Below are positions 32,815-45,640 of a stretch of 64,000 bases of DNA, piece after piece. The position numbers and the translations under genes were made by a program. Location of the stretch: the NCBI RefSeq assembly GCF_026914185.1, contig NC_070570.1, positions 4,898,001-4,962,000 of the forward strand, written 5' to 3'. The notes under the pieces were generated by a model. That model was not told where the DNA came from, did not search any database, and worked only from the letters and a program-made list of their open reading frames with translations. The number at the start of each line of letters is the position of its first letter. Position 1 is the stretch's first letter. This DNA is from Puccinia triticina (lineage: Eukaryota > Basidiomycota > Pucciniomycetes > Pucciniales > Pucciniaceae).

Positions 32815-35800
32815 TTATTCAGCGTCGGGAGAAGCGTCCTTGGTGCGCTCGTTCATGTAGGCATTGGCCCAGTTAACATCCTGCTGCATTTTTATCCGAT
32901 ACTGCTTGACGTCGTTGTGGTACTGCTTGTATTCCTTTTGTGTTTGCAGTGCATGTTGCGCGATACCTTCTTTGATCGCTTCACTATTTCACCCATAAGA
33001 ATTACAGTTAGCACCAAGCAGACTGTTTGAAACGGATCTCAAGTGATGAAAAGCTGATGGACCTTTGCTCGTCGAATTCTTTGATAATATTGCTGGCTGA
33101 GGTGAGGATACCTAGTTGAGTCGTGGCAGCAACACCTTTGATCTTCACTTGCTTATTTCTGATGCCCGCAACAGCCATCTGTCAAATCAAATCAATTATT
33201 CTACGGAACGAAACAATCAAAAATGAACGTAATACGATTCCATGGGTTCCCCTGCCTCACCTCTGACAACTGATTCATGTAGCTTGACGCATCTTCTTCC
33301 CATGCATTCACTTTTTCATTCCTGACTGGATCCGAATACTTGGAGGGAGACGCAGCCGTTGCTTTTTTCGACCAATCTACAAGCTATGGATCGGTGGCAA
33401 GCCAGGTTAGAGCTTTCATAAAGCATAAAATGCTCGAGTGAAAATCGCGTGCTCAACTTTTCCAGACGTGGATGAACTTTGGTATAATCCAACAGGAGCC
33501 TCCTGGTCGATTCCAAGTATAGACGAGCCGCGAATCTTCTGATTTTCTGGATTTGCTTGGAAATTTTCGAGGTTCGACCGAGCAGCCGCTCGAGAAGGCG
33601 TGCTTGTCTTCAGCGCAGACTTCAATAGGTCTTTGCTATCCTTCAGAAGAATGTCTGGTTGGGCCCTCTTTCGTTTAACGGAATGTAAAATTTCGTTTTC
33701 ACCAGCACGATCTCCCTCGACGGGAGATGGAGTATCCCTTTGCGAAGTGTCCCTGTTGTTTGACCTCGAATGATTAATCTTTCGTGGTATAGGAGCGCTG
33801 CGAGGCGACTCGAACCTAATGCGTTTCGGTTTGCGCAGATTTTCACCCTTGCCCATGAATTCATTACTCCTCTCAGAGCCTTCCAAGCGCATTCTGGATA
33901 AAGGAGTGCTTGAAAGCTGATCCACGTCTATCGTTCTTCCAACACGCTTTGAGCCGCTGGCCTCGGAGCTCTTTATGGGTCTTAGGCTTGCCTCGAATGG
34001 ATTGAAGGTTTTTTGAGCGGTCGAATCGACAGATGACGGGGTTTGAACTGTCTTTTTGATGGCAGATAAGATTGGATTGATTGAGTGTTCGGCTGATTTT
34101 TTGGGTTTCGAATCTTGAACCATCCTGAGATTACTCTGATCCGGCTGGAAGCATTTTTTCGGTCTTGTGATGAGATTTTTCCCCAGGTCAGAGATTCGAA
34201 TTCCCCGCTTAGTTCTTTGTGTGTCTAACTCCTCTTGATCGGTATCCTCTTTTCGACGATGGAACTTCTTCAAGACATCTAGGCCAAAAGCAGTTTTACG
34301 GACGGACGGACGGGCTTGCTCGATGACATCAATTTCAGGTGAAAAAGTACTACGCTCGAGACGACTTTTGCTGGGTGATAGTCTTTTCAGTTTCGACCCC
34401 GGGTCGGTTTTCCGATTTTCGAGAAGCCCAGCCTTTTCAAGGTCCTTTGGAACTTTTTTTTGAGCTTGTTGGGGCTTGCTTGATTCGTTTTTGCGAGCCA
34501 CTGATCGAGACCTACTCGCCATGCCCGTAATGCTGCGGTGATCGCCGTCCGCATTCCTCTTTCCCGGGAGATTCTGCGGCATCTTCATTTCCAAAAATTG
34601 AGCTGAAGATTTGGAAAATCTGGCGTCAAGGTCGTCTGAAAGGATTTCGTCTTCTACTTCGGGATCACTGTGCGGGATTGGTTCAGGTTGATTGCTTGTC
34701 ATGATTTGGTCGGAAACTTCTTCAATCGAGGCAATACTCTCAGATCGAGTCAGATTTTTTTCATCTTCGGCGTCAGAGCATGAATCGATGATCTCTTCCG
34801 AGGCAAATCGAGCAGATGCCTTCATTTTTTTTCTTGAGAGAGTTGAATACTCGATCGTTTGGGGCGTATCCGATTTTTCCTGGGTATAATCGTGAGACTT
34901 AGCAGGCTTGAAGGATTTGAGCGAAGGTATTTTTGCCAAGGGAGATTTGGCTTTTGTTTCGCGTGCTTGACGCGTAACTGAGGGCGGGGCTTTCTTCAAT
35001 TCGTTTCCGGAACCTTGCCGAAAATGGGACATGGGTGACGAACGGATTGAATCATCTGGCGACTCGATGATTCGAGTACGTTTAATTTTCTGTGATCGAG
35101 TGACTTCCTTTCTTGAACACGAGGCTTCAATTGGAGAAGATACTCTCGGATGGCCTTTTCTTTTTGGAGACATCGGTGTTCCGGTGTGAACAACGCTTGG
35201 GGAGGATTTGGAGTTTAATTCTACAACAACAGAAACAGAAGGACTTCGATCATTTATTCTGCCCAGATCGGTGGGCTGTTCGGAAAAGCTGTTTGAGTCT
35301 TCTTCTCGCGAGGAGTTGATTCCCGCTTCCCTCTGGACTGATTCAACTCTTTGACGCGAATTTGTATGCGGCGGATTTTCGGAAGAATGTTCAGCTTCCC
35401 AAGAGCAAACAGGTTCCTTGGAAATTGATATTTTCGACGTTTGTCGTGTCATCTTTTCACCAGGAACGGGCAGCGGTGGGTCGGAATCTATCTCCACTAT
35501 CTTCGTATCCTCATCATCTGTCTGGTGAGATTCAAAGTAACTCCCAAAACGAGAGAATTTCTACATTGGATGGAGGATAAGCATATCTTGAATGAAGCAG
35601 TTCGTAATGATATACATATCATGTGTAAAACTCACGATTTTGCGCTGCCTCAATATACTTGAAATTGCATCGGCAAATTGTGGCTGCAATCTCATGTTCA
35701 GTTTCGCTCGCACGTCACTGTCATCTGGAGCGTAATAGACCGTTGGAGAACAGCTTTCGATAGGAGAATTACTGCTGAACTCTATGGATAAAGTCAATTC

Positions 35801-37815
35801 CTCGCATTCTTTTCTCAAATATCCGAAGTGTCAAAAAAACATCCCACAGAAACACATGTTAGAATCTTGATTGTAGAATCAGTTGTGATGTTTTTTGGTA
35901 ACCTACGAGGTAACGGTGCCCTAGATTTCGATATTCCAGTGAGCTTAGCTGATGCAATTGCCTCGTAGCAAATTTCGGCAGTCTTTTCTTCATTAACAGT
36001 AACTGAATCGTCGCCCTTTCAAATAAATCAAGTCAACAATTCTGATGGATGTTTTGGAAAACAGGCGATAAAATTACCAGCTTGGAAACCAAGCTACTCC
36101 ACGTCAAGGAATGCTTATTGAATTGGACCGTATTTTTCATAGGCGATGCTGCAAAAGTGTTAAATTGGATCTCCCTTTCCCCAACGGTCCCGGATTGGAT
36201 TGGCACGGCGCAAGCCCTACAAAGATAATGAAACGAGAAAATTAATATTCCGACTTTTGCCGGTTTAGCTTGCAAACATCGCGTTAGAGTTTCTCAAACT
36301 GACCTTGATTCATCGTTCTCGAAAATTTTCTCCTGGATATCACCGAGGCCTGTCCAAAACTGTTGACTTGGCAGGGAAGCTAACCGGGAGACCATTTGCT
36401 CTTGAAAGCTTTTACCAAATTTTTCAACTGGGAAAATCTGCCTGAACCAATCTTTCCTAGCAGTCTTATTATCTAACGGGATCCTGGCGCTTTTAGACCC
36501 CCCTTTGCCGATTTTGTGAGGCGGCGCGACTCCGTAAGCTATTTGTAAGGCTATGTTGGCGGTGATAAAGTCTGCAAGACGAAAGCAACCACAATTAGCA
36601 TTGATCCATCTCTGGCCTGGATGTCTCTGAAAGCCTACCCGAGTGGTTGAAGATGTTATGGGATAATATCGCACTTGAAAAGGAAAGGTTCAATACTCTT
36701 CAATTTCTTCTATGGAATCAAAGCGCTTCTTCGAGCTTACGGGCCAAATATGGTGGGATCTCGTATGAGGTCCTTGTTCTCAGCACATGTCCCGCTCAGA
36801 GATTCTCCGGCGTCTAAAAGCTGCAATCCAAAAATAGGTATCAGTCATACGTGTGCTTCTAGATGCGACTCAACAAATGTTAAAGATAATTTCTTACTGA
36901 TCTCTTGGCGTAGTCGCTCAGCCTGTGTGGGTTACTTGAGTCCTGGAAGCCCACCACTTGAGCTAGAAAGGGATAAAAAACCTTTCCTACCATAACTTGG
37001 AATTGGCTGAGTTTTTTACCCTGTTGTGCGTTGATCATGAAAAGCTGGTGCGTAAAAAGTTAATGTTAGCTATCAAGTTTCGAATGACTAAGCCGATTCG
37101 GTTGTGAGAGTTTGGTGTGGACCCAAAGCTACCTGGGGAACGGAGAAGGCCAAAGTGAGAAGCTTCTTACCCTTATTCCGTCTCCAAAAGCGGCCAAGAT
37201 ACTCTCCCAGCATTGGCCGATATTTCTCCCGTCATCCTTCCAGGTCTCTGGAACAAGGGCGGGTGCAGCGCGACATTCTTCAAGTTTGACGTGATAAATG
37301 TAACTCATAAGACCCAAGATTGGCGAGCTCACGACCGGGAGCGTAGGTTTGATGGCGACGAAGATAATTTTGAGTGGCAATAAGCTGAAAGGAAAGCTCT
37401 AGTCAATTGCAGTTGTTCGCATTGTTCGGAAACAGATTAAAATTCACTATAGGGATGCGACCTGATGCCGGAAGAAATCACACAGCCGGGGGCACTCCTC
37501 GACCAGCCGAGCATTGTCTAGCCGGCTGTCTATCTACAAGTTAAAATAATCACATCAGTCATTCTTGTTCGCTGTCTGCCTGGAGAGGAGTAGCTAACTC
37601 ACCTGATGGTCGATGATCGTTTTGAAATGCTCCATAAATCCTTCGAAAATAGGAAAGTACGTGGCGCCTGCGGCCCGATCGGGGGGCACGTTCCGGGATT
37701 TCTCCTCGACGGTCTGTTGGAATTTCTTCAGAACTTCATATAATTCCTTCAAGAGTTCTAGGGTACCAGTATGGTCAACGTTGACGGCGGGGACCTTTTT
37801 CTTGCGGGTAGGCAT
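32815..37815 (-). CDS. Large disordered/coiled-coil protein; possible meiotic axis (Red1/SYCP2-like) candidate
   Basis: Fourteen exons on the minus strand (37815-37603, 37533-37462, 37398-37171, 37020-36898, 36820-36741, 36673-36639, 36571-36304, 36216-36078, 36015-35907, 35808-35636, 35521-33494, 33383-33261, 33178-33063, 32983-32815) keep frame and give 1291 residues. Residues 1-350 are helical, repeat-like. About 350-480 could be a beta-rich PH-like unit ending in an ADAISSILRQRK helix. About 480-1155 is a Lys/Ser/Arg-rich disordered region with many SP and RK motifs. The last 135 are a predicted helix/coiled coil (EEDASSYMNQLSE...IIKEFDEQ...QKEYKQYHNDVKQYR). This order (ARM-like, PH-like, disordered, coiled coil) is that of Red1/SYCP2 axis proteins. 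No motif proves it. The exon 11 donor is the least certain junction. Confidence 0.6.
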
Positions 37816-38193
37816 TCTGATGGGCTGATTGAAAGATTTAGATGAGGACAGCTCTCTTGGGTTGGTCAACAAGAGGACGATGAATATGGCGGCATGTACG
37901 GTCAAGGGAGTCAAGGTTTTGGTTGAGTGGAAGGCTGCCTGGGATTATGTATTACCTAAATTTTGTTGCCCGCTCATCTCGAGAGCCGACCGATTCCTCC
38001 GGTCATCGGGACGGATTTGGTCAGTCGGAGTGGTCAACAGGCGCATACATCCACTGTCGTCATCAAAACTTCAATCCACCCTGCCTCACCTGGCCGGGAT
38101 CGAAAAAGGGGAAGGCCTAGCAAGAGAACAGCTTGGTCGCATGCTCTTGACTGGGCCTGTATTATCTGCTCCCATTCGCAAACATCTCTATCT

Positions 38194-39619
38194 ATGGAAC
38201 ACGTTTATGAGACTCGCCGGAGAACTACTTACCGGTCCAAAATCTCAACGCAAGTGCAAGCTGAGGGCTATCCGAGCTCACTGAACTGCCGTGTCACCCA
38301 CCACGTCTGGATTCCCAGAGGAGAAAGACTACAGTCGCGCCGGATAATGGCTCCTTTGGACGGAGAAGTCAAGTTGAATCTGTTCTTCAAGCTTGGTAGA
38401 AAGGGTCTAAAGCCAGAAACCTTCATCAACAGCAGTCTATTCGCTGAGGTCATCAACTCTTTGAATACGGTAATGTGCAGCTTTTCAAGTTTCTTTTCTA
38501 TTTTCTATTCTACCAACTGACAACTTTGGCGCTTCGATCATATAACCAGCTTGGTACCGATGAGACAATCTCTATACAGGGAATCGGAGAGACCGAGGTA
38601 GTATCGGACATCTCAAGAGCCTATGCTTGCGGTTAGTACAATACCCGCCCGTATTTTCCGATCCGACTCCATATAGTTTTTGCAATAATTTTGAGCGGAA
38701 ACTATGTCTTGTCTGAAAAGCAGTTCCGTTGAAATTGGTGCCTCTAGAAGAACCTCTGGAAAAGTCCCTGGCTCGTCGACCGATAGCAAGACTATCATCA
38801 ATTGACTTGGAATTTCAATATACCCCAGCTAGAAAGGAATCTACTATGGACGCTCCGACAAGACCTTTTACGGCCACCGACTTCGACTCGCTCATTCATG
38901 TGCAACCTTTGGTGCTTCCGTTAAAATCGTCATTGCAAAACTTTATGAAGCGCTTTGTAAACCGCAACCTACGGCATGAACTCCCTTTAGTTTTCAACTC
39001 CCAATGGCAAAGAGTGAGCAAAAATACTCAAGCTATCCGGTTGTAAAATCAACCTACGTACATGTTTTCTGACGATGTGTCCGTCTACATGACTAAAAAA
39101 AGAAATTACAAGACGGAATACTAGAAGAAAGGAAATTTGCACGTATCCTAACGCGGTTTTCCAGACAATTTATCTCTGACGACGTTAGGGTTGAGATTAG
39201 TAATTTGTGCAAAGTAAGAGATCAAAGTTCACAGCCAAAGACTTCAAGAAGCTGATCGAATAAATATATCATGATCAATGGAGGACGAGGATGAAACTAA
39301 AAAGGCAAACGTGATACTTGAAGAAGAATGCCCGGAAGACAGAATAGCGCGCAGGTTATCCGATCTCCAGATAGACGTGAGCAAGCTCCCGAACACGACG
39401 GTTCCCCGCCCAGGTGGATGTAGAAAGCGCTCCTCCGGCTCTAGTCTCGATTTGGAAGCGGCCCCTTCAGATCAAGTGGCGGCTAGTGATCACGAGGATA
39501 TGTGGGTAGATGAGGAGGAAGAGGAGCAAAGTCACATGGCGGACGAAGAAAGTAATTCGGATGTCTCTATATTCAAAGCCGCAGGGCTTAACAGCGATTC
39601 AAGAATGGACTTGTCCTGA
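38194..39619 (+). CDS. Hypothetical protein, 5' end uncertain
   Basis: Supported exons: up to 38469, then 38550-38631, 38724-39013, 39103-39213 and 39284-39619, all joining in frame with GT-AG introns. 38194 is the first in-frame ATG of the first open block, which stays open back to 37963, so an upstream exon (possibly from ATG 37877) is likely. Visible parts: HHVWIPRGERLQ, EVKLNLFFKLGRKG, an FSRQFISDDVRVEI block, and an acidic tail (WVDEEEEEQ). Family not recognised. It is divergent from the 32815-37815 gene with a gap of at most a few hundred bases, so the two may share a promoter. Confidence 0.5.
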
Positions 39620-40194
39620 AAAGCTGTAAGCGGGTTTTGGACGTGGCTTTGTTTCTCATAGGAACTGACAACGCTTGACTTTCACAAAAGTCAACAATGA
39701 ATTTATTAATTTTTTTCTCATGTAACAATACTTTTTCCAAACTACCGCGTTCACCAGTTAATTGTAATCTGTTGATGATAATGCTACTAGTCATCTAGTG
39801 ATTTTCAATCTATCTTTACCAAAATGACCCGAGTACTATGATTTATAATTCCTTTCAGAATGGTTCAGATAGGCTGGATTCCTCTTATTATCATCATCAT
39901 CCGAAATGGAAGTAAAATAGGCGGAGCGATGATAGCTTTGCACTACATCTTTTTCAAATCAGGAAACGGCCTCTCATTTGCATTCTTTGGAGTTGATATA
40001 TATGTTAATGCAGTATATATGCACAAACTAAAATAAATTTTACTCCCACTGAGGAAGGGCAGGAATAAAAAGTATGCGCCTGTATGCGCTCAAAAGAAGA
40101 AATATCTGAAATTCTCGACAAGATTTTTTTTGTAAAATATGAGTTTTCTAACGTTTTTTTAATATTTTCTATCTATGTTTTTTAGGGCTTGACT

Positions 40195-40363
40195 GGAGGA
40201 CTTCCCGTCACTTTTGAACAGATCTGGAATTCCAGATTTCGCAGGGAAATCTGGAATCTGGAACTCTGGATCACTTCGGGGATCTTCGGGGACCCAGATT
40301 TCCCTGCAAAATTTGATATCTGGTGGCTCAGATCTGACTTTCCAGATCGACGGGAAGTCCTCC
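40195..40363. mobile_element. GGAGGACTTCC MITE, copy in duplication 1
   Basis: 169 bp with inverted ends GGAGGACTTCCCGTC, flanked by ACT on both sides. Further internal inverted repeats (TCTGGAATTCCAGA-like, CAGATCTG). The corresponding place in the other duplicate (about 46140) lacks it, giving an empty site. A relative lies at 49113-49263. Confidence 0.8.
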
Positions 40364-40713
40364 ACTAGAATCTAAATGTGATAAAATTGATGAGAGTAGG
40401 ACTATCTCTGTATTGAGATATCACTGATCTGATCTGAACAATTGCAATATAAACGTGTATTCTTCAATGAAAATGGTTTAGAAATAAGCAGGTAAATAGA
40501 ATGAATTCTTGGGATAAGGGAATTTATCCCTCGAGCCCCACTGCGAGGCTGGCTCCATTCAAGCACGGATCTTCCTTTCAAACTCAATCCCATTAGCCCG
40601 GTTCACCTTGGCCGCTTTAACACTATTTATCAAATTTTACCAGTCATATTGCGTGGGGTATTCAAGATATATCTGAAAAATCTGACCAGTTCATAAAATT
40701 TGGAAAATTTTAA

Positions 40714-42597
40714 TCATAAACGGGTGAAAGTTAGTGCCACAGTTCCACCGTGAACCGGGGTATTTGAATTTCGCCGCGGCAGTGTGTCAAACAACATTCG
40801 ACCAAGGTGCCGCATGCGATCAATATCTTCTCTCTCTTTTAGCCAAAGGTATAAAGAATCTTTCGGTCCCCTCTTTAGAACTTCATCGCAGGTTGCTTCA
40901 AATTCCGGAAGGAATTTTGTTCCTTCTGTTATGAAATTACTCACAACCGATTCAAAGTCGGTGGGACTGATACACTTTTCCAAAACTTTAGCCCCTTCAG
41001 ACCGGAAGGCGTAATAATTACTGATCATCCTGTTGGATTCAAAGATCTTCCAGTACATTGATGTCAACTTGACTTTAATTTCAAGATCTTCAGCAACTTC
41101 TGATTCCGCGTGTTCTTTTTGACCCTCTGGTATATATTTGCCGCGGATGAATTCCAGGACTCCGCAAATCGATGCAATTAGATCCTTTTCAGGACCATCG
41201 ATCAAAGAGGGACCCAATGGATCAGATTTCCACTGAAGAAGCTTGAACAGTTTTGCAATGTCACCTTGGATTTCTTCCGCTTGCGGTTTACCGAGGTATT
41301 TGCTGATTGTGAATGAATTTAAAGTTTCCTCAAACTCTGCGGAGGGGATACCATGAACCTTCATCTTTTGAAATAAGAAAGACAAATCCAGAATCGCTGC
41401 CTGTTCATCACCCATGACTGGTGATTGTTTTAGCGTAGAATAATGCAAGTCAGTACAGCCCAATAAAAGCTATCTTGCTTTTTTACGGATTTCCTCCTCG
41501 CACGGGGGAAAGCACGGAGATTGCTACCGTAGAGGTGTTGCCACCCTCCCATGCGCCCCAAAAAAGGAAGCTCGCCTAGAAATCGGGTGAGGCTGTACCA
41601 CTTTCCTGAAGCCTGCACCAGTTTTCCAAATTAAAGAAGCAACCCATCTCTGCGAGTCTGAGATGCAGAGGCGCACGGGAGCGTGGCAACGTCGCGACGA
41701 CAGAAAGCCTCCTCGGGCAGTGTTTTCTTGTGTGCGCATGTTATTATTTTGAAACTTCAGAACCAACTTGCGTGTAAAAGATCGATGCAGTAATCTCAGG
41801 TACCAATGTTCAGTCAATTTTATATGCTCTTTCCAAATGTTCTCGGCGATTTCAAGCTTGAAGGACTTGGAAGCATAGGCAACCACTTGCCTGACCCGTT
41901 CTTCTTTTTGGAAGAGCTCTCGGAAGGTTTTTTCGACAGACATTGCGCGCACCATTCTACTTTTTACTAGGTAATCAATGTTTTCAAACACGTACTTCCA
42001 CGCTAATATAGAATCAAATGAAATGGACCGTGTATCTGATTTGAAAAGATTGACTTGAAAGTTGTACTCGATCATCAACTCTTTCAATCCTTCCAAAAAT
42101 TTTATCCCACGACTATGGACACCTTGTCCAAGATATTTTCCCTGTTTATTAATCAACGCAAATACCCTTTCAAATTTGTTAATGTCTTCATTGGTAAGGT
42201 TATTTTCAGAAAACCTTTCGCCTATCTGACGAGCAAACTTCGTTCGCAAAGTCGCCAGATCCTCTAATTCTTCACTTTCTGTTCAAGTAAGTCTCCCAAT
42301 GTTAGCACTATTTGATCAATTTCATCAAAACATATCATATCCAATTTACCTTGAACATTGCTCGCTCGGTTTTCGCGCACTCCTAAATATTCTACTTTCC
42401 AATTGTCGTAAGGCAACCTCCTTGGTACAAGCATGCCTTGAGTGAATAAATCAGACATTTTTCATAATACTAATCAATATATTGGAGAACTTGTCATGGG
42501 GATCTATGAACTCATGAAAATGCATACCAGAATACCATCCAGTGCAGGATATGCCTGAGAAAAACCACAAGCACAAAAGAATGGATTGAAAATTCAT
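40714..42597 (-). CDS. Secreted hypothetical protein (candidate effector), paralogue 1
   Basis: Four exons on the minus strand (42597-42528, 42436-42350, 42278-41772, 41417-40714) give 455 residues. Exon 1 encodes a classic signal peptide (MNFQSILLCLWFFSGISC); the rest is helix-rich with no membrane span and no recognised domain. Blocks shared with paralogue 2 include AWKYVFENID, VRQVVAYASKSF, LFKLLQWKSDPLGPSLIDGP and KRGPKDSLYLWL. The third intron has a GC-AG border: the donor reads GCAAGT exactly where paralogue 2 has GTGAGT, and only that junction keeps the frame. The C-terminal 20 residues diverge from paralogue 2. Probably secreted; an effector role is inferred from secretion, lack of homology and duplication. 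Confidence 0.75.
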
Positions 42598-43500
42598 CTT
42601 ATGCGCGGGTTGGGAAAAGGACTGAAGAGATAAATTCTGATAGATAGAATAAACACAAAGTGGGAGATCCAGCTTTATATAACGCAATGCATCAGCCCAT
42701 TCCTCACATTCAAGACCAAGGCGGCTTACTTCCGAAGTTGAAATATCACCCAAACCTAAAAAATTCGACATACGTGTCAATGTACAGTACCAAGTTCCAC
42801 GTCGATGCCCCCATAGCTGAGACACGATGGTACCTTGCTCCAGAGGACTAGCTTACGTACTTGCCCATACTTGAGTTCCAACTTCCGTAAATTTCATAAT
42901 TGTTTCAGATTTCCAAGAAAATATTTTTACCAGGCATTGCTTTCTGGTAGTATTGTACCGCTGAAAAAGATAGGGTATGTTACAGTTGCTTCGATGAGAT
43001 CACAGACACTGTCGCGCGGCTCGTCTCACCAAGAGCATACAAAATGCGCTTGCATATGCATAGACCTTACGATGTAAGCTTGATTCTGGCGTAACGACAT
43101 TCTGACCCTATCCGCAGTCGGCAAGGCCGCAACCGGTGAGCTCAACCGGTGTGAGAAACGTGTTGTAGTATGTCCTAGTATGATTCTTGGGAAGAGTAAA
43201 GAGATAGGTATTTCCATTTCCACAAACTGGTTGCCTCAGATTTATAAAAAATATTCCTACTGATTTCCGCACAACAGATATTTGTCTGGCAGTGCTTCGA
43301 TGAGATCACAGACACCGCGGCGCGACGCGACTCCCCTCGCCAGGATTGTAGATCTGCATACGTTACACGTAGGGGATGTGCAATACTCAGTACAAGATTG
43401 GCATAACAACGTGTCCATCACATTCAATTCTGAAGGCGGAAGGGGCCACGGTATAACTGGTGTGAAAAAACGTACATACAACTGTAATGTATGATTATTG

Positions 43501-44040
43501 GGCAGAGTAAGATAAGTCTTTAGGGGGTCTACGGGTCTATGTCAGGTCTCTGTTGAGTCCTCCCTTTTTGTCAAAGGGGCACAGCCTCAGGGAGACAAGG
43601 CGGGAGGGCTGTTGTTTCTGCCCTAGTTCTAAAGTGGTGCTAAATTGCAGTTAGGACTGCAATAGAGAGATGAAGGGAGGGGCTGGGATCTCTCAATATT
43701 TAGTATGTAAAACTATATGAAAAGGGAGAAAAATATCTGGCCAATAAAGAGTTAGGAAAAGGGTCCGGGATCTCTACCAGCCAGGAGAAAGGGGATGATC
43801 TCAAAATAAGTACTCCTGTCCTATCACAATATTATGTAGTCTTGACATACTCTTGTGATATTCTTTGTGCTACCCAACCAAAGGTGGGAGCTTCACAGTC
43901 TACCAGCACTTCTTCCTGCTTGTTACACCATGAAACAACTTAGGGGACTAAGCCAGGTGACATGAAGCTAACTTAAACCTTTACTCCAAGAATACACTTT
44001 GGGAAAAGTGGTAGAATCCCCTGATGATGACAAAGGGACC
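43501..44040. other. Intergenic spacer between duplicates
   Basis: Unique-looking AT-rich to moderately GC sequence with short GGGATCTCT repeats; no gene or element boundary seen before the solo LTR. Confidence 0.5.
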
Positions 44041-44045
44041 ATTTT

Positions 44046-45240
44046 TGACAGCTCTGTTTATGAAAATTAGGGCAGAAAACCCGTCAACATAAGGGTTTTG
44101 GGCCCTAGTACTATAACTGTACTGATTTAAACACTGGTAATTTAAATTACCAAACTTGTTACGTGGCAACTATGGCCACTACAAGGGTTTCACACTCTGT
44201 AACAGAGGAGGGATTAATTATGTAATTAATAATATGTAATTATTAATTACAGGGAATTAATTTGGCGTAAAAAGTAGGTGGTAAGCGCTTAAAATGATTG
44301 GCTGCTTGACAGAGGCGGTGGTCTTACGGCAACTACTTATAAGGATAAAGCTTTAAATATGCTAATAAGGGATTTTTGATGATTTAAAGGGTTTAATCCA
44401 GTGGATTTTACGTGCTGGGGATGGTTTATAAGGAAAAGTGGCTACAATAGTAGCAGAGGAGAATATTCGCGGCAAACTTACAGTTTATGGGCGGTGAATG
44501 GTCTGGGGGATCTTTTCCTGAGGGCCAAATAAGCCTCTATTTATAGAGGGGACTTCAGTGGGCGTAAACACTGAGTCCTTTTCTCCCTATGGGAGTATCC
44601 AGGGGTGTAGCCGTGAAAAGGGCTTGGCTGTGGGTAATTTATTTGTATTGTAATAGACTAATTTCCCTGACTCTGTCACATGACATGTTTATAACCAATT
44701 GTCATGTGAAAGAGCTTCAGTAGAAGTCTACATAATACTTTCACGGGGTATTTTTACACAAGTAATATTACTCATTAATGTACAACAGTTTATTTTTATG
44801 TACTTTGTTTGTTTTACTAATTTTTTGTATGTAATACTATTTTTGGGCGCTTTCTGGGGCCAATTCTTATTTATACAATTAGTACATGAAGGAATAGGAA
44901 TAAGGGGTTACTTTGAGTGGGTGACCCCCCTTAATTTATGATGAGGAATCTGATTCTGCAATAATAATTAAGGGTGTTCAAAGTTGAAATCATAAAATTT
45001 TCAATGCATAAAATCATAGAATCATAAAACTTTCAAGTGATGATTTCATATGTACCATTCTAGAAATGTTGCTCTAATTTGAGTGCTTGGGTTCAACATA
45101 TTTTTTCATCTTAGAATTTTATGATTTTATGGTGTTATGATTTTATGCAAGTCAACTTTGAACACCCTAATTTAATAATTATTATTATTTACTAAGTTAT
45201 TGCAGTCTTTTGGATACTTGATGTATCTCTAAGGCTGACA
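44046..45240. mobile_element. Solo LTR, copy B (with nested MITE)
   Basis: Starts TGACAGCTCTG and ends GGCTGACA like copy A, with its own duplication ATTTT (44041-44045 and 45241-45245). Without the MITE at 44972-45167 it is about 1 kb. Co-linear with 23457-24435 over its length. Confidence 0.8.
44972..45167. mobile_element. MITE with GGGTGTTCAAAGTTGA ends
   Basis: 196 bp, inverted ends GGGTGTTCAAAGTTGA, flanked by TAA on both sides (44969-44971 and 45168-45170). Its absence at the matching position of solo LTR copy A (about 24365) gives an independent empty site. A TAA duplication suggests PIF/Harbinger. Confidence 0.85.
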
Positions 45241-45344
45241 ATTTTTATTCAAGGGGAGGAAAGTTGGAGTTGCCACTGGATTTCAACATATGTTACTGAA
45301 TTTCACCTGACAACTATTCACATCAATTTTTCATGGTATTTGCT

Positions 45345-45640
45345 AGAGATGGCATCAAAAAAACCATTGTGGGTACCCAACAGCAGATGCAGGTGTGGTT
45401 GCTGGTTTAGGTATCTGTAATACTTCCAAAAACAAAGTGAGTATTATAGGAGCGGTTATCTGGGGTGTGGTTCTGGTTGCCTGAAGTCTGTGCATCCTCC
45501 AGCTGCATGGGGGATCCTGACTTTAAAAATTTTAACAGTTTATGTAAGCTTACATAATTACATATGTGCAAGTGGTTGGAGGGCTCTGTTTCACCTACGC
45601 GCTGAGGGCGCCGCACGCATTGGGAAACACAAAACTCTAT
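45345..45640. other. Possible decayed hAT-like fragment
   Basis: TAGAGATGGCATC at 45345 followed by GGGTACCCA resembles the left end of the hAT-like MITE at 21641. No matching right end or duplication was found. Confidence 0.3.

Larger units (their letters stand above)
39830..43500. repeat. Segmental duplication, copy 1
   Basis: Co-linear with about 45800-49800 through the gene, introns and both flanks (for example CATCATC-GAAATG-AAGTAAA near 39880 and 45845, and CACAACAGATA near 43270 and 49455). The copies are clearly diverged, so the duplication is old. Each contains inserts absent from the other. Confidence 0.8.

Noticed and set aside
33316..33516. Separate small minus-strand gene of 66 codons
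   Set aside because: It overlaps a predicted intron and the exon 11-12 junction of the large gene in another frame.
41524..41771. Reading through the third intron of paralogue 1 as coding
   Set aside because: The frame stays open by chance, but the aligned paralogue splices here and downstream exon 4 is in the wrong frame without the splice.
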